A DNA stretch of 64,000 bases from Oceanisphaera profunda (GCF_002157895.1 NZ_CP021377.1:3224001-3288000), one strand, 5' to 3'; positions 27,368 to 36,093 are shown, numbered from the stretch's first letter. Notes: a model not told the origin generated them from the letters alone. Numbers and translations: made by a program.

Positions 27368-27495
27368 CCTCAAAATAAGCTCTTTAAAAATATACAATTA
27401 AAACAGATAGTTACAACAGCGCTGAAAATAAGGGTATTTTTTCATATTCTTAGCTAAGCCTTTGTTGTAACTATTTTTTGTGTTAAGTTTCTACT
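27368..27495 (+). promoter_or_regulatory. CRISPR leader
   Basis: A 128-bp, AT-rich stretch between cas6f and the first repeat, where the leader of I-F arrays lies. It contains a perfect 12-bp inverted repeat, ATAGTTACAACA (27407-27418) and TGTTGTAACTAT (27463-27474), with 44 bp between. A promoter for the array and sites for IHF-type bending are expected here but I cannot assign them with certainty. Confidence 0.8.
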
Positions 27496-29207
27496 CTTCA
27501 CCGCCGCACAGGCGGCTTAGAAATAACAGTTAGCAATTTAAACTGCTGATAAGTGCTTCACCGCCGCACAGGCGGCTTAGAAAAAACCGCGAGCTTACAA
27601 ACCGTGCCTGGTCAACTTCACCGCCGCACAGGCGGCTTAGAAAACCTTGCATTCGTGACGGTCACAACTATAATTCTTCACCGCCGCACAGGCGGCTTAG
27701 AAATAACGCGCATCTTATGGAACCGCCTTGGCATGCTTCACCGCCGCACAGGCGGCTTAGAAACGTAATAAAAGTAGTTAATAACACAATCCCCCCTTCA
27801 CCGCCGCACAGGCGGCTTAGAAAGCTTCACTGCGCCCCTTTCCGCTATTGGTTGCCTTCACCGCCGCACAGGCGGCTTAGAAAGCTACACGCCCAGCGCC
27901 AGCGAGTAACCATGCCTTCACCGCCGCACAGGCGGCTTAGAAAACTAAGGCGTTTCACTTAGCCAAGGCATACATCTTCACCGCCGCACAGGCGGCTTAG
28001 AAATTAACCTGCGTTAGGGCGCGGGCTTCAAATGCCTTCACCGCCGCACAGGCGGCTTAGAAAAAGCACGGAGTTTTTTAACATAATCAGAGATGCTTCA
28101 CCGCCGCACAGGCGGCTTAGAAATGTACCCTCTACACCCGTGCGTCGGCGGCGGACTTCACCGCCGCACAGGCGGCTTAGAAATCCGACACACTCGATGC
28201 CGTGGAGTGCTACGGCTTCACCGCCGCACAGGCGGCTTAGAAAACAAGGAGCGGTAGGCCGAACCTTACCCTTAGCTTCACCGCCGCACAGGCGGCTTAG
28301 AAATGAATTTGTAGGGTTGTTTCGGGGTTAAGGTTCTTCACCGCCGCACAGGCGGCTTAGAAAAAGTTCACAGCTAAGGGTATTAACTGGCTAGCCTTCA
28401 CCGCCGCACAGGCGGCTTAGAAAACATGGCCAAGCACACCGGCTTTGCAGAACGCCTTCACCGCCGCACAGGCGGCTTAGAAATCAATGAGCTGGGCGAT
28501 CACCGCTTCGTTGTCCTTCACCGCCGCACAGGCGGCTTAGAAAGTGCTGTGATCAACAAGGTCGATCCATGTTTGCTTCACCGCCGCACAGGCGGCTTAG
28601 AAATTGCCCCACGTTGGCCCAGCCCGATCGGATCTCTTCACCGCCGCACAGGCGGCTTAGAAAGTCCGCCGTTTCCGTGCCGTTTATGAATGCCGCTTCA
28701 CCGCCGCACAGGCGGCTTAGAAATGCTGTTCGCCGTGGCTCCGGTCGTCTTGCTCCTTCACCGCCGCACAGGCGGCTTAGAAACTCCACCTATTGCCATG
28801 CACATTTCTTTTTTACTTCACCGCCGCACAGGCGGCTTAGAAACGTGCACAATACGATCCGGTACTCCTCGGCGTCTTCACCGCCGCACAGGCGGCTTAG
28901 AAAAAACCAAGGAGGGTCAAATGTTTAAATATAACCTTCACCGCCGCACAGGCGGCTTAGAAAGCGAGTGTAAAGCGGATGCTGGTGGTGATGATCTTCA
29001 CCGCCGCACAGGCGGCTTAGAAAAATGGAAGGGAGCCGAAAGAGCCATCAGGGATAGGGATCTTCACTGCCGCACAGGCAGCTCAGAAAATGGACACCGG
29101 CCAGCATTACCCAGCGTAACGGTTCACTGCCGCACAGGCCGCTCAAAAAGTTACTACCAGTTTTGAGCGGTTTTGTAAACTTTACTGCCGAACAGGCAGT
29201 TTATAAA
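27496..29207 (+). CRISPR. Type I-F CRISPR array: 26 identical 28-nt repeats plus 3 degenerate trailer repeats
   Basis: Repeats start at 27496 and recur every 60 bp to 28996, all identical: CTTCACCGCCGCACAGGCGG then CTTAGAAA, with a CCGCC/GGCGG stem around GCACA. Spacers are 32 nt. Three further repeats at 29062-29089, 29122-29149 and 29180-29207 have the stem CTGCC/GGCAG or damaged forms of it, and lie at the end far from the leader. The spacer before the first of them is 38 nt and the last one is 30 nt. 28 spacers in total. Direction is set by the leader next to cas6f and the decayed distal end. Confidence 0.98.
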
Positions 29208-29702
29208 TAGCATCAGGGCAGGGTGTTAAGCCGGTTGGTTTTTGAGGCTGGTGGGTCGAACAGCCTGTAGGGGCTCTGTGAAACAGGACAGGCCTTAAGA
29301 GCTCTTCTCTGAATTCATGGGTTACACCAAAACCGTGCCGATACTCTTTACCTACCAACAAGGTGGGCACACTACAAAAACACCGAATCAACAGGTACGG
29401 TGTTACACGTATGCACTCCCCATCACCCACCGCATGTAGTCATTCCGAACTCCAAGCTCAAGACACACACTACGCCGTGCCAAACGGTTACGCCGGTGGC
29501 GTAATGTGAGCACAGGTATACGCCTGCTAAACACTGGCTGGTATTTGCCTCTTTTCATCCGCTAATTCATGTCAACCGGCTCACGAACTAATAGTCAGCG
29601 TACATACTGAAGGGCAGGTGGTGTTAAAAATAAATGTCACCGATTTTAATCTGCTGCGTCTAATAGGGTAGGCATCCAAAAACAGTGATGGAGAATCTCG
29701 GT
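29208..29702. other. Non-coding stretch between the CRISPR array and the sigma factor gene
   Basis: No convincing gene. It holds a fragment of a dispersed TGTAG-ended palindromic element at 29329-29380 (AAACCGTGCCGATACTC ... GGGCACACTACAAAA), the reverse complement of a piece at 36325-36381. The promoter of the sigma factor gene should be in the last 150 bp, but I see no clear -35/-10 pair. Confidence 0.6.
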
Positions 29703-30422
29703 ATGAGCCATTCCAAAGCCGAAGCACAAATTCCACTGGTCGATTTAACTGATATTCGTTTGCTAGCGCGAGCTCGCGTGGGTGATGGAGCGGCTTTTGA
29801 GCTGATAGTGCGCCGTCATAATCGGGCGTTATTTCGTGCCGCAATGGGGGTGCTTGATGATGAAGGCCGAGCGCAAGAAGCGGTGCAAGAAGCGTATTTC
29901 AGTGCCTTTAAGCACATGGACAATTATCAGGGCCGCGCATCACTCAAAACCTGGTTAACGCGCATTGTGGTTAATCAAGCGATCAGTATTAAGCGCCGAC
30001 AGCGCCCTGAGATCTCACTGGATGAAAAAGTCACTTTTCTTCACGCGCCCCAACTTGAGTGGGACCAGACGGTGACCTATATGGCTGATAAACATACTCC
30101 AGAAATGGCCGCCAGCACGCAAGAAATAAAGCGGCTGTTGGAAGCTGCTATCCGGCGCTTGCCCGAAACCTATCGCAGTGTGTTTATGTTGCGTGCGGTA
30201 GAGGGGATGTCAGTGATAGATAGTGCTTTTTGCTTAGGTTTGAGTGAAGCCGTGGTTAAAAAACGCCTTTCACGAGCGCGAGACATGCTGCGCAAGGATC
30301 TGGTGCAGCAGGCAGAGAGCCAGGCGTCTGATACGTTTGAATTTGCAGGTAGACGCTGTGATGCAGTGACCTCACATGTGATGGCTGAACTCATGCGTTG
30401 GCGAATAATTAAGTCGGATTGA
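29703..30422 (+). CDS. RNA polymerase sigma-70 family (ECF-like) factor
   Basis: Sigma factor with region 2 (AFELIVRRHNRALFRAAMGV, AQEAVQEAYFSAFKHMDNYQ, SLKTWLTRIVVNQAISIKRR) and region 4 (RRLPETYRSVFMLRAVEGMS, LGLSEAVVKKRLSRARDMLR), and no regions 1 or 3, as in ECF factors. The frame opens at 29685, but GGAG at 29690-29693 favours the ATG at 29703 (239 residues). A Cys-containing C-terminal tail (FAGRRCDAVTSHVMAELMRW) extends past region 4; no anti-sigma gene is adjacent. A secreted protein gene starts 45 bp after the stop and is likely co-transcribed. Confidence 0.9.
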   Translation: MSHSKAEAQIPLVDLTDIRLLARARVGDGAAFELIVRRHNRALFRAAMGVLDDEGRAQEAVQEAYFSAFKHMDNYQGRASLKTWLTRIVVNQAISIKRRQRPEISLDEKVTFLHAPQLEWDQTVTYMADKHTPEMAASTQEIKRLLEAAIRRLPETYRSVFMLRAVEGMSVIDSAFCLGLSEAVVKKRLSRARDMLRKDLVQQAESQASDTFEFAGRRCDAVTSHVMAELMRWRIIKSD

Positions 30423-30467
30423 TCTGACCATTATTTTGCTATTTATAACAGCCTAAGGAGAATACCC

Positions 30468-31100
30468 ATGAAAACTACCACTCTATTGTTAGCGGCTACT
30501 ATGGCGGCATTTACTGCCGGTCCTGTGTTGGCGGCGGATGCGAAACACTCAATGGATGTTCAACAACAGCAGTCTGCGATTAATATGTTTGGTGGCCCGG
30601 TTTACATGGGCGATCCGGCGTTGGAGGTGACGGCGGCCTTGGTTAAAGCGGGGGGCGGTGCTGAAAAGTTTAGCTTTGCTACGGCGTTGGTCGCCATGCT
30701 GGGTGAGGACACTGTGAATGCTGAGGTGGCCAAGCTGACCAAGCAATACGGTGAAGAGGAGGTAAACACATTTCTGAGTGGCATGGATGCAGCCATTGGC
30801 TTTGGTCTTAAGCGTGCAACGGAGGCAGGTATTAGCTTGCCTGAGCCTGCCGACCTTTCAGGAACTGAGCTTGCTAAGACACTGGTCAATGCTGGTACTG
30901 CGCCAGATAGTACTTTTTGGAGCGGTTACCTGTTTGATAAGGCACTTTCTAACAAGCAGCATAATCAAGTGATGGCCGATATTAATGCCAAAGCGAGTTA
31001 TGAGGCAGACAAAGTAACCCATAAGATCCTTAATCAGGCCATGTACGACGTGGCCCAAGCATTGGGCATGAAAGATGTAAAACTGGCTGATTTGCACTAA
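30468..31100 (+). CDS. Exported protein of unknown function, downstream of the sigma factor
   Basis: A 210-residue protein with a Sec signal peptide (TTTLLLAATMAAFTAGPVLA, cleavage after AA near residue 23). The mature part is predicted helical and Ala/Lys-rich, without Cys and without a domain I recognise; it contains GGPVYMGDPALEVTAALVKA and FWSGYLFDKALSNKQHNQVM. A good AAGGAG site precedes the ATG. Its place after a sigma factor suggests that it is a target or an effector of that factor, but this is an inference. Confidence 0.8.
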   Translation: MKTTTLLLAATMAAFTAGPVLAADAKHSMDVQQQQSAINMFGGPVYMGDPALEVTAALVKAGGGAEKFSFATALVAMLGEDTVNAEVAKLTKQYGEEEVNTFLSGMDAAIGFGLKRATEAGISLPEPADLSGTELAKTLVNAGTAPDSTFWSGYLFDKALSNKQHNQVMADINAKASYEADKVTHKILNQAMYDVAQALGMKDVKLADLH

Positions 31101-31171
31101 TAAAGTAGATTGCTCGGTATTTACAAGCTAAAGGGCTGCTTGGTTATTCAACGCTAGGCAGCCTTGATGTT

Positions 31172-31477
31172 TCCTGATTACCCACAAAGTTCAGTTATGT
31201 TTCAGTGAATTCAGCACCAATAAATTCAATAGGTTACACGGAGATGCCCACCTCTTCGGTAAAAATATCAGGCTCAGTTTGGTATTTTGACCTTGTAGGG
31301 GCCCGTCTCTTCGGCGAAGAGGACTTCGGCCCGGTTTGGTGTTTTGGTTTAAATCTAAACCTCAGTAACACCCAGCAGAGCTGGCCTGCCGAAGTCCTCT
31401 TTATTAAAGAGACGGGGCAGCTACAAAGAACAAACCGAAACAGGGTGCTTTTGGTTGAGGTTCATACGTAATCAGGA
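31172..31477. mobile_element. MITE-like element with perfect TIRs and 5-bp target duplication
   Basis: Ends are TCCTGATTAC (31172-31181) and GTAATCAGGA (31468-31477), perfect 10-bp inverted repeats. The flanks are ATGTT on both sides (31167-31171 and 31478-31482). There is no transposase. Inside, at 31293-31426, is a member of the TGTAG palindrome family with arms around GTCTCTTC..GAGGACTTC and GAAGTCCTC..GAGAC, so one repeat is nested in another. An open frame of 88 codons across it is fortuitous. A relative with a decayed left end lies at about 37205-37385. Confidence 0.8.
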
Positions 31478-31538
31478 ATGTTTAAGTCTTTCATTCAACA
31501 TTAAGCATTTAAAATTCAACATTAGCGCAGTAAGCGCT

Positions 31539-32588
31539 TTATACCGCTGGATTGGGCATGGCTTGGTGTAGCTCTTCGATGGCGGTGCGCAGCACTGGGC
31601 TTAGGGTGACGTTTACGCTGTCGATGTTTTCTTTCAGCTGTTCAAGGGTGGTGGCGCCAATTAAGTTGCTAGCCACAAACGGGCGGGTATTCACAAACGC
31701 TTGGGCCAGTTGTGCGGGGCTTAAGCCGTGCTCATGAGCCAAGTTGACGTAAGCGTCGCTGGCGCGTTGCGCTTGGGGATTTAAATAGCGTTGAAAGCGG
31801 TTGTATAGGCTTAAGCGTGCGCCGGCGGGGCGGGCACCATTTTGGTATTTTCCGGTGAGCATGCCAAACGCCAGCGGCGAGTAAGCCAGTAAGCCCACTT
31901 GCTCGCGTAGGCTAAATTCCGATAAGCCTACTTCAAAGCTGCGGTTAAGCAGGTTGTAGGGGTTTTGAATGCTGGCAATGCGCGGCAGGTTGGCTTGCTC
32001 GGCCAATTTTAAATATTGATGCAGGCCCCATGGGGTTTCGTTAGACACGCCAATGTGGCGTATTTTTCCGCTGGCCACTATTTCTGCCAGTGCCTGTAAG
32101 GTCTCAATAATGGGTACGGCTTCTTCTTCGGGGAGCTCGGTGAGGCCCAATTTACCAAAATAGTTGGCGCTGCGATCGGGCCAGTGCAGCTGATACAAGT
32201 CGATATAGTCGGTTTGTAAACGGCGCAAGCTGTCGTCTACTGCTTGTATTAGATTGGCGCGATCCAGCTTAGCGTGGCCGTTTCTAAAGTAAGAAGGGCG
32301 CACCGCATCGCGGGAAGGGCCAACGGCTTTGCTGGCAATAATCAGTTGCTCACGCTGGCCGCGCAATTTCAGCCAGCGGCCCAGCATGCGCTCGGTGTCG
32401 CCTTGAGTGTGCTCGCGGGGCGGAATCGGGTACATCTCGGCTGTATCCACCAAGTTAATGCCATGATCCACGGCCATATCCAGCTGTGCATGGGCATCCG
32501 CTTCGGTATTTTGTTCGCCCCAGGTCATGGTGCCTAAGCCAATCAGGCTGACCTTGAGGTCGGTTTGGCCCAGCGGTCGATATTGCAT
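31539..32588 (-). CDS. tas: Tas-like NADP(H)-dependent aldo/keto reductase
   Basis: Aldo/keto reductase of the Tas group (349 residues; E. coli Tas is 346). The ATG at 32588 starts MQYRPLGQTDLKVSLIGLGT, with AAGGA 7 bp upstream; the open frame upstream of it is not typical of the family. The catalytic tetrad region is seen in NLVDTAEMYPIPP (Asp, Tyr), the Lys in IIASKAVG and His in LYQLHWPDRS. The C-terminal NADPH site includes NLIGATTLEQLKENI. Substrate unknown. Confidence 0.93.
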   Translation of the reverse strand: MQYRPLGQTDLKVSLIGLGTMTWGEQNTEADAHAQLDMAVDHGINLVDTAEMYPIPPREHTQGDTERMLGRWLKLRGQREQLIIASKAVGPSRDAVRPSYFRNGHAKLDRANLIQAVDDSLRRLQTDYIDLYQLHWPDRSANYFGKLGLTELPEEEAVPIIETLQALAEIVASGKIRHIGVSNETPWGLHQYLKLAEQANLPRIASIQNPYNLLNRSFEVGLSEFSLREQVGLLAYSPLAFGMLTGKYQNGARPAGARLSLYNRFQRYLNPQAQRASDAYVNLAHEHGLSPAQLAQAFVNTRPFVASNLIGATTLEQLKENIDSVNVTLSPVLRTAIEELHQAMPNPAV

Positions 32589-32664
32589 AATGAGTCCTTG
32601 CGAGTAAGTTATATCGCATAGTTTATCTGAATTTCGTTGCAAGTTTACCCTTAGAGATTCAAGA

Positions 32665-33170
32665 CTTTTTGCCACGGAAGAACACAAAACCCACGGAAAA
32701 ATAGTGATCAGATCTGAAAGTTAAGGGCAGCGACGAGCGCCCGGCGCCCAGCACCAAGCTAAACAAAGAGCGGTGTTTATCTTTATGTCGTCATCCTGAC
32801 GCACGTCAGGATCTAGATTTAGGTCTTAGTAACTAAAACTCATTAGCAACGGAAGAACACGGAAAAATAGTGATCAGAACTGAAAGTGCAGGGCAGCGCC
32901 GAGCGCTAAGCACCAAGCTGAACAAAAGGCGGCGTTTATATGTTAGCTCGGCGCTTAGCGCTGTTATTGCTTGTCGCACGTGAACTGCGCCCGTGACTCT
33001 CGTAAACAAAGAGTGCTCTTTTCCGTGGCAAAAAAAGTTCTGTTCCACATCAGTTATACCGTTCTACTTAAGAGCTAATTGTATAGTGTATGCACCTCAC
33101 CCATTCCCCATTCCCTTTGCCTTATTGCTCAGCGTCCGGGTATTCCGTGGCAAAAATAGGTTTAGGTTAA
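32665..33170. repeat. Block of duplicated dispersed repeats between tas and the DUF5610-like gene
   Basis: Two diverged tandem copies, 32672-32789 and 32848-32963, share GGAAGAACAC, GGAAAAATAGTGATCAGA, CTGAAAGT, GGGCAGCG and GCACCAAGCT. Copy 1 ends in a REP hairpin (32787-32814). Inverted ends TTCCGTGGCAAAAA occur at about 33018-33040 and 33142-33160, the complement of TTTTTGCCACGGAA at 32667. No gene is seen in the 673-bp gap 32589-33261. Confidence 0.7.
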
Positions 33171-33261
33171 GAAGTTATGCTTGCTGCCGATACCTTAATA
33201 AGCGCAGCTTTAGGCTGCTCACACATTTTCATGACAGTTCACTTCAGATAGGAGTTGGATC

Positions 33262-33852
33262 ATGGCAGTACCCCCCATTACTGGTAGTCAGGCGTCGGCA
33301 GCGGTGCGTGTGGATGCAAAGCCGGTGCAGGCCAAAGACAAGCCAGAGCAAAAAGAGCAAAAAGCTGAGTTCACGGCGTCGCGTAGCGAGATGAAAGCGC
33401 AATCGAATAAAAACATAGTGGAAGCTATGTTTGGTGGCGGCAAGCAGGGCGATGATAAAGCCATGAATATTCTCTATAGCGAGATCATGAGCACCATTAA
33501 CGCCGAGTTAGGCGCAGATCATGCCATTACGCCTAATAAAGTTGCCGGTCAGAGTGATGATTATTGGTCACCGGAAAATACCGCAGGGCGAATTGTGGAC
33601 GGCGCCTTAGGCTTTTTTGAGACTTTTCAGCGACAGAACAGCAGCATGGGTGAGGAAGAGCAGGTAGAGAAGTTTTTATCTGTGATCACCAAGTCGATTG
33701 ATAAAGGTTACGGCGAAGCCACCAAGGTATTGGATGGCTTAAAGATTTTTGATGGCAGCATTAAAGATAATGCCGAGGCCACCCGCAGCTTAATTGATGA
33801 CAAGCTAGCGGCCTTTCGTGAAGCCAAGTTAGGTAAAGCAGAGGCTGAGTAA
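33262..33852 (+). CDS. DUF5610-like protein
   Basis: A 196-residue soluble protein with no signal peptide. A charged, disordered N terminus (QAKDKPEQKEQKAEF) leads into a helical domain with ENTAGRIVDGALGFFETFQR and FLSVITKSIDKGYGEATKVL, which resembles the DUF5610 family. The ATG has AGGAG 7 bp upstream. Function unknown; assignment to the family is from memory of its pattern. Confidence 0.72.
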   Translation: MAVPPITGSQASAAVRVDAKPVQAKDKPEQKEQKAEFTASRSEMKAQSNKNIVEAMFGGGKQGDDKAMNILYSEIMSTINAELGADHAITPNKVAGQSDDYWSPENTAGRIVDGALGFFETFQRQNSSMGEEEQVEKFLSVITKSIDKGYGEATKVLDGLKIFDGSIKDNAEATRSLIDDKLAAFREAKLGKAEAE

Positions 33853-33860
33853 GTAAGACA

Positions 33861-33885
33861 GGTGAAGAGAGAGGCGTAAAGAATA
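33861..33885 (+). repeat. Purine-rich repeat after the DUF5610-like gene
   Basis: GGTGAAGAGAGAGGCGTAAAG, 8 bp after the stop, sense orientation. Confidence 0.6.
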
Positions 33886-33887
33886 AT

Positions 33888-33960
33888 AGCGCTAAGCGCC
33901 CTGCGCCCAGCTAAAAGGAAACACCGAGACGGAGATCCTGATGTTCATCAGGAAGACGGC
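33888..33960. repeat. Composite arm plus REP hairpin
   Basis: GCGCTAAGCGCCCTGCGCCC, then AGCTAAAAGGAAACACCGAG, then the hairpin GAGATCCTGATGTTCATCAG with GAAGACGGC (33932-33960). Same arrangement as after bioB but with one arm only. Confidence 0.65.
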
Positions 33961-33990
33961 TTAAAAGCAGTGAAGGGTGGAAAATGGGTG

Positions 33991-34026
33991 TGGATTTATC
34001 TCTTCACCCTTCACTTTTAGCATCAG
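33991..34026 (-). repeat. Purine-rich repeat at the phoX stop
   Basis: On the - strand, TGATGCTAAAAGTGAAGGGT then GAAGAG begins at the phoX stop. A sense-oriented + strand copy (AGTGAAGGGTGG, 33968-33979) faces it, so the two could pair as a hairpin. Confidence 0.6.
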
Positions 34027-35939
34027 GTGCCGATGATGCCGCCGTCTTGGCGGGTGATCACCATTACGCTGGAGCGGGGGGTATGGCTGCCACCGAGCGG
34101 AAAGTGCGAGCCGGCTAAGTCTTCACCTGGGTGTTGTACGCCGACAAATAAGGTTTTTTGATCCGGGGTAAAGGCAAGGCCTGTGATCTCACAGGCAATG
34201 GGGCCGGTTAAAAAGCGCCGCACTTCGCCTGTGGTTGGGTCCGCACAGAGCATTTGGTTATTGCCTTGGCCGGCAAAATCCCCTTCATTAGAATAATTAC
34301 CGTCGGTCTGGATCCACAAGCGACCTGCCTTATCAAAGCCAATGCCATCAGGGCTATTGAACATATTGTCCGCGTTAATATTGGCGGAGCCCGCATACAA
34401 AGTATCTTGATGAATAGTCGGATTGCCGGCTAGCAAGAACAGATCCCAATTAAAAGTATCATCTGTATGTTCGCCTGAGGTTGGTTGCCAGCGCACAATT
34501 TGGCCATAGTGGTTTTCGGCTGTGGGGTTAGGCCCGTTGAGTGCTTGATTGTCGGCTACACCGCGATTTTTATTGTTGGTAAGGGTACAAAAAACCATGG
34601 GCTCGGTGGGATGCGCCGCCACCCATTCTGGTCGGTCCATGGTGGTTGCACCCACTTGGGTGGCCGCTAAACGGGCATGAATTAACACCTCGGCTTGGCT
34701 GGTAAAGCCGTTTTCGGGCGTAAGACCATGTTCGCCAAAAATAAGCGGTAGCCACTCGCCATCGCCTGCCAGCTCGCCATCTTTATTTTCGCCGCCGTTA
34801 AAGCGTGCTACGTATAAGGTGCCTTCATCCAGCAGGTGACGGTTAGCCGCTGCATCATCAGGACTGTATTTATCGCGGCTCACAAAGCGATAGATATGCT
34901 CACCGCGTTCGTCATCGCCTAAATACACCACTACATGACCACTTTTATCAATCACCAGCTCGGCGTTTTCGTGTTTGAAACGGCCCAAGGCGGTGCGCTT
35001 GATTGGCGTTGAAGTAGGGTCATTGGGGTCAATTTCGACCACCCAACCAAAGCGGTGGCACTCGTTAGGGTGTTTGGCTAAATCAAAACGCTCGTCAAAC
35101 TGATGCCATTGCCAGCCAGCATCTTTTAGGCCTATGCCATAGCGCGTTTGGGCGGGCGTGACAGTGGTGGATGCTGTGCTACCAAAATAGCCGTTAAAGT
35201 TTTCTTCACAGGTTAAATAGGTGCCCCAGGGAGTGAGGCCATTGGCGCAGTTATTAAAGGTGCCGAGCACGCGCTCGCCCTTAGGATCGGCGGCAGTTTT
35301 TAGCAGTGCATGACCTTTGGCGGGGCCACTAATCGCCATGGGGGTATTGGCATGAATGCGGCGATTATATTGGCCGTCTTTTTCAAACTGCCAGCCTTTA
35401 GCATTTTTCTTTAAGGTGAGCACAGAGACGCCTTGTGCCGCTTGGGCTTTTTGTACATCAAGGGCCGTCATCTGTTTGCCAAGGTGCTCAAACATCAATT
35501 CGTAATTGCAGTATTCGTTATTAACGGCGAGCAGAGCGGTATTTTCATCAATGGGGAAAAAGCTCATGCCGTCGTTATTATCGCCAAACTGACCCAGCTG
35601 ATCGGTGGCGCTATTGCCACCGCCATTAATAAATTCCGCCACGTTAGAAAACAAAGGATCGCCCCAAGAGATCAAACGCTCGGCTTGATAACCATTGGGC
35701 ACCACAAAGGTGTCGGCAGTGCTGGCCGCCACGGCGCTAAAGCCTAACAAGGGGCTGCTACTGGTCGCAGCGGCGATAGCACGAGACACAGGGGAAACAC
35801 TAAAGAAGGCGGCGGCACTTAAAGCTGCGGCTCCGCCTAAAAAGCGGCGGCGGCTGAGACTTTTCTCCACCATTTTGGTGAACTCAGGCACCTGTGGCCG
35901 AGGGTGGTTTTGTTCATCCTGATGCTCAAATTGACTCAT
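34023..35939 (-). CDS. phoX: PhoX-family alkaline phosphatase (DUF839), Tat-exported
   Basis: Calcium/iron-dependent phosphatase of the PhoX family, which frees phosphate from organic esters in the periplasm (638 residues). The twin-arginine signal SRRRFLGGAAALSAAAFF begins near residue 29. Family blocks: GNNDGMSFFPI-like GDNNDGMSFFPIDEN, LLAVNNEYCNYELMF, NNCANGLTPWGTYLTCEENF, HECHRFGWVVEIDPN-like NECHRFGWVVEID, and SPDGIGFDKAGRLWIQTDGN. A Pho-box-like site lies about 75 bp upstream. Confidence 0.95.
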   Translation of the reverse strand: MSQFEHQDEQNHPRPQVPEFTKMVEKSLSRRRFLGGAAALSAAAFFSVSPVSRAIAAATSSSPLLGFSAVAASTADTFVVPNGYQAERLISWGDPLFSNVAEFINGGGNSATDQLGQFGDNNDGMSFFPIDENTALLAVNNEYCNYELMFEHLGKQMTALDVQKAQAAQGVSVLTLKKNAKGWQFEKDGQYNRRIHANTPMAISGPAKGHALLKTAADPKGERVLGTFNNCANGLTPWGTYLTCEENFNGYFGSTASTTVTPAQTRYGIGLKDAGWQWHQFDERFDLAKHPNECHRFGWVVEIDPNDPTSTPIKRTALGRFKHENAELVIDKSGHVVVYLGDDERGEHIYRFVSRDKYSPDDAAANRHLLDEGTLYVARFNGGENKDGELAGDGEWLPLIFGEHGLTPENGFTSQAEVLIHARLAATQVGATTMDRPEWVAAHPTEPMVFCTLTNNKNRGVADNQALNGPNPTAENHYGQIVRWQPTSGEHTDDTFNWDLFLLAGNPTIHQDTLYAGSANINADNMFNSPDGIGFDKAGRLWIQTDGNYSNEGDFAGQGNNQMLCADPTTGEVRRFLTGPIACEITGLAFTPDQKTLFVGVQHPGEDLAGSHFPLGGSHTPRSSVMVITRQDGGIIGT

Positions 35940-36014
35940 GATTCATTATCCTTACTGTGCCAGTAAACAGCGTTGAAGTTGTGCACTAGGCTAGTAGGTC
36001 TTAATGGCGGTTTA

Positions 36015-36032
36015 ATCTCAATTTAATGACAG
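36015..36032 (-). promoter_or_regulatory. Putative Pho box upstream of phoX
   Basis: On the - strand CTGTCAT-TAAA-TTGAGAT: a perfect first 7-mer and a weaker second one with the canonical 4-bp AT spacer. It lies 76-93 bp upstream of the phoX start. PhoB control under phosphate starvation is expected for this gene family. Confidence 0.6.
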
Positions 36033-36093
36033 TTATTTGAAGGTGGCCGTCTTTTAGGTAAAGAGTATGAGGCAGGGTTTCATGTTTTTGGTG

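Noticed and set aside
27553-29166. Open frames across the CRISPR array encoding repeated LHRRTGGLE or PPHRRLR peptides
   Set aside because: They arise because the 60-bp repeat-spacer period is a multiple of three; the peptide repeat is only the CRISPR repeat read as codons.
29208-29684. Accessory RNA or extra cas gene after the array
   Set aside because: No tRNA-like fold, no further repeat copies and no convincing frame; only a fragment of a dispersed palindrome is recognisable.
31205-31471. 88-codon frame in the tas upstream region
   Set aside because: It lies entirely in the MITE and its nested palindrome, has no family resemblance and no ribosome site.
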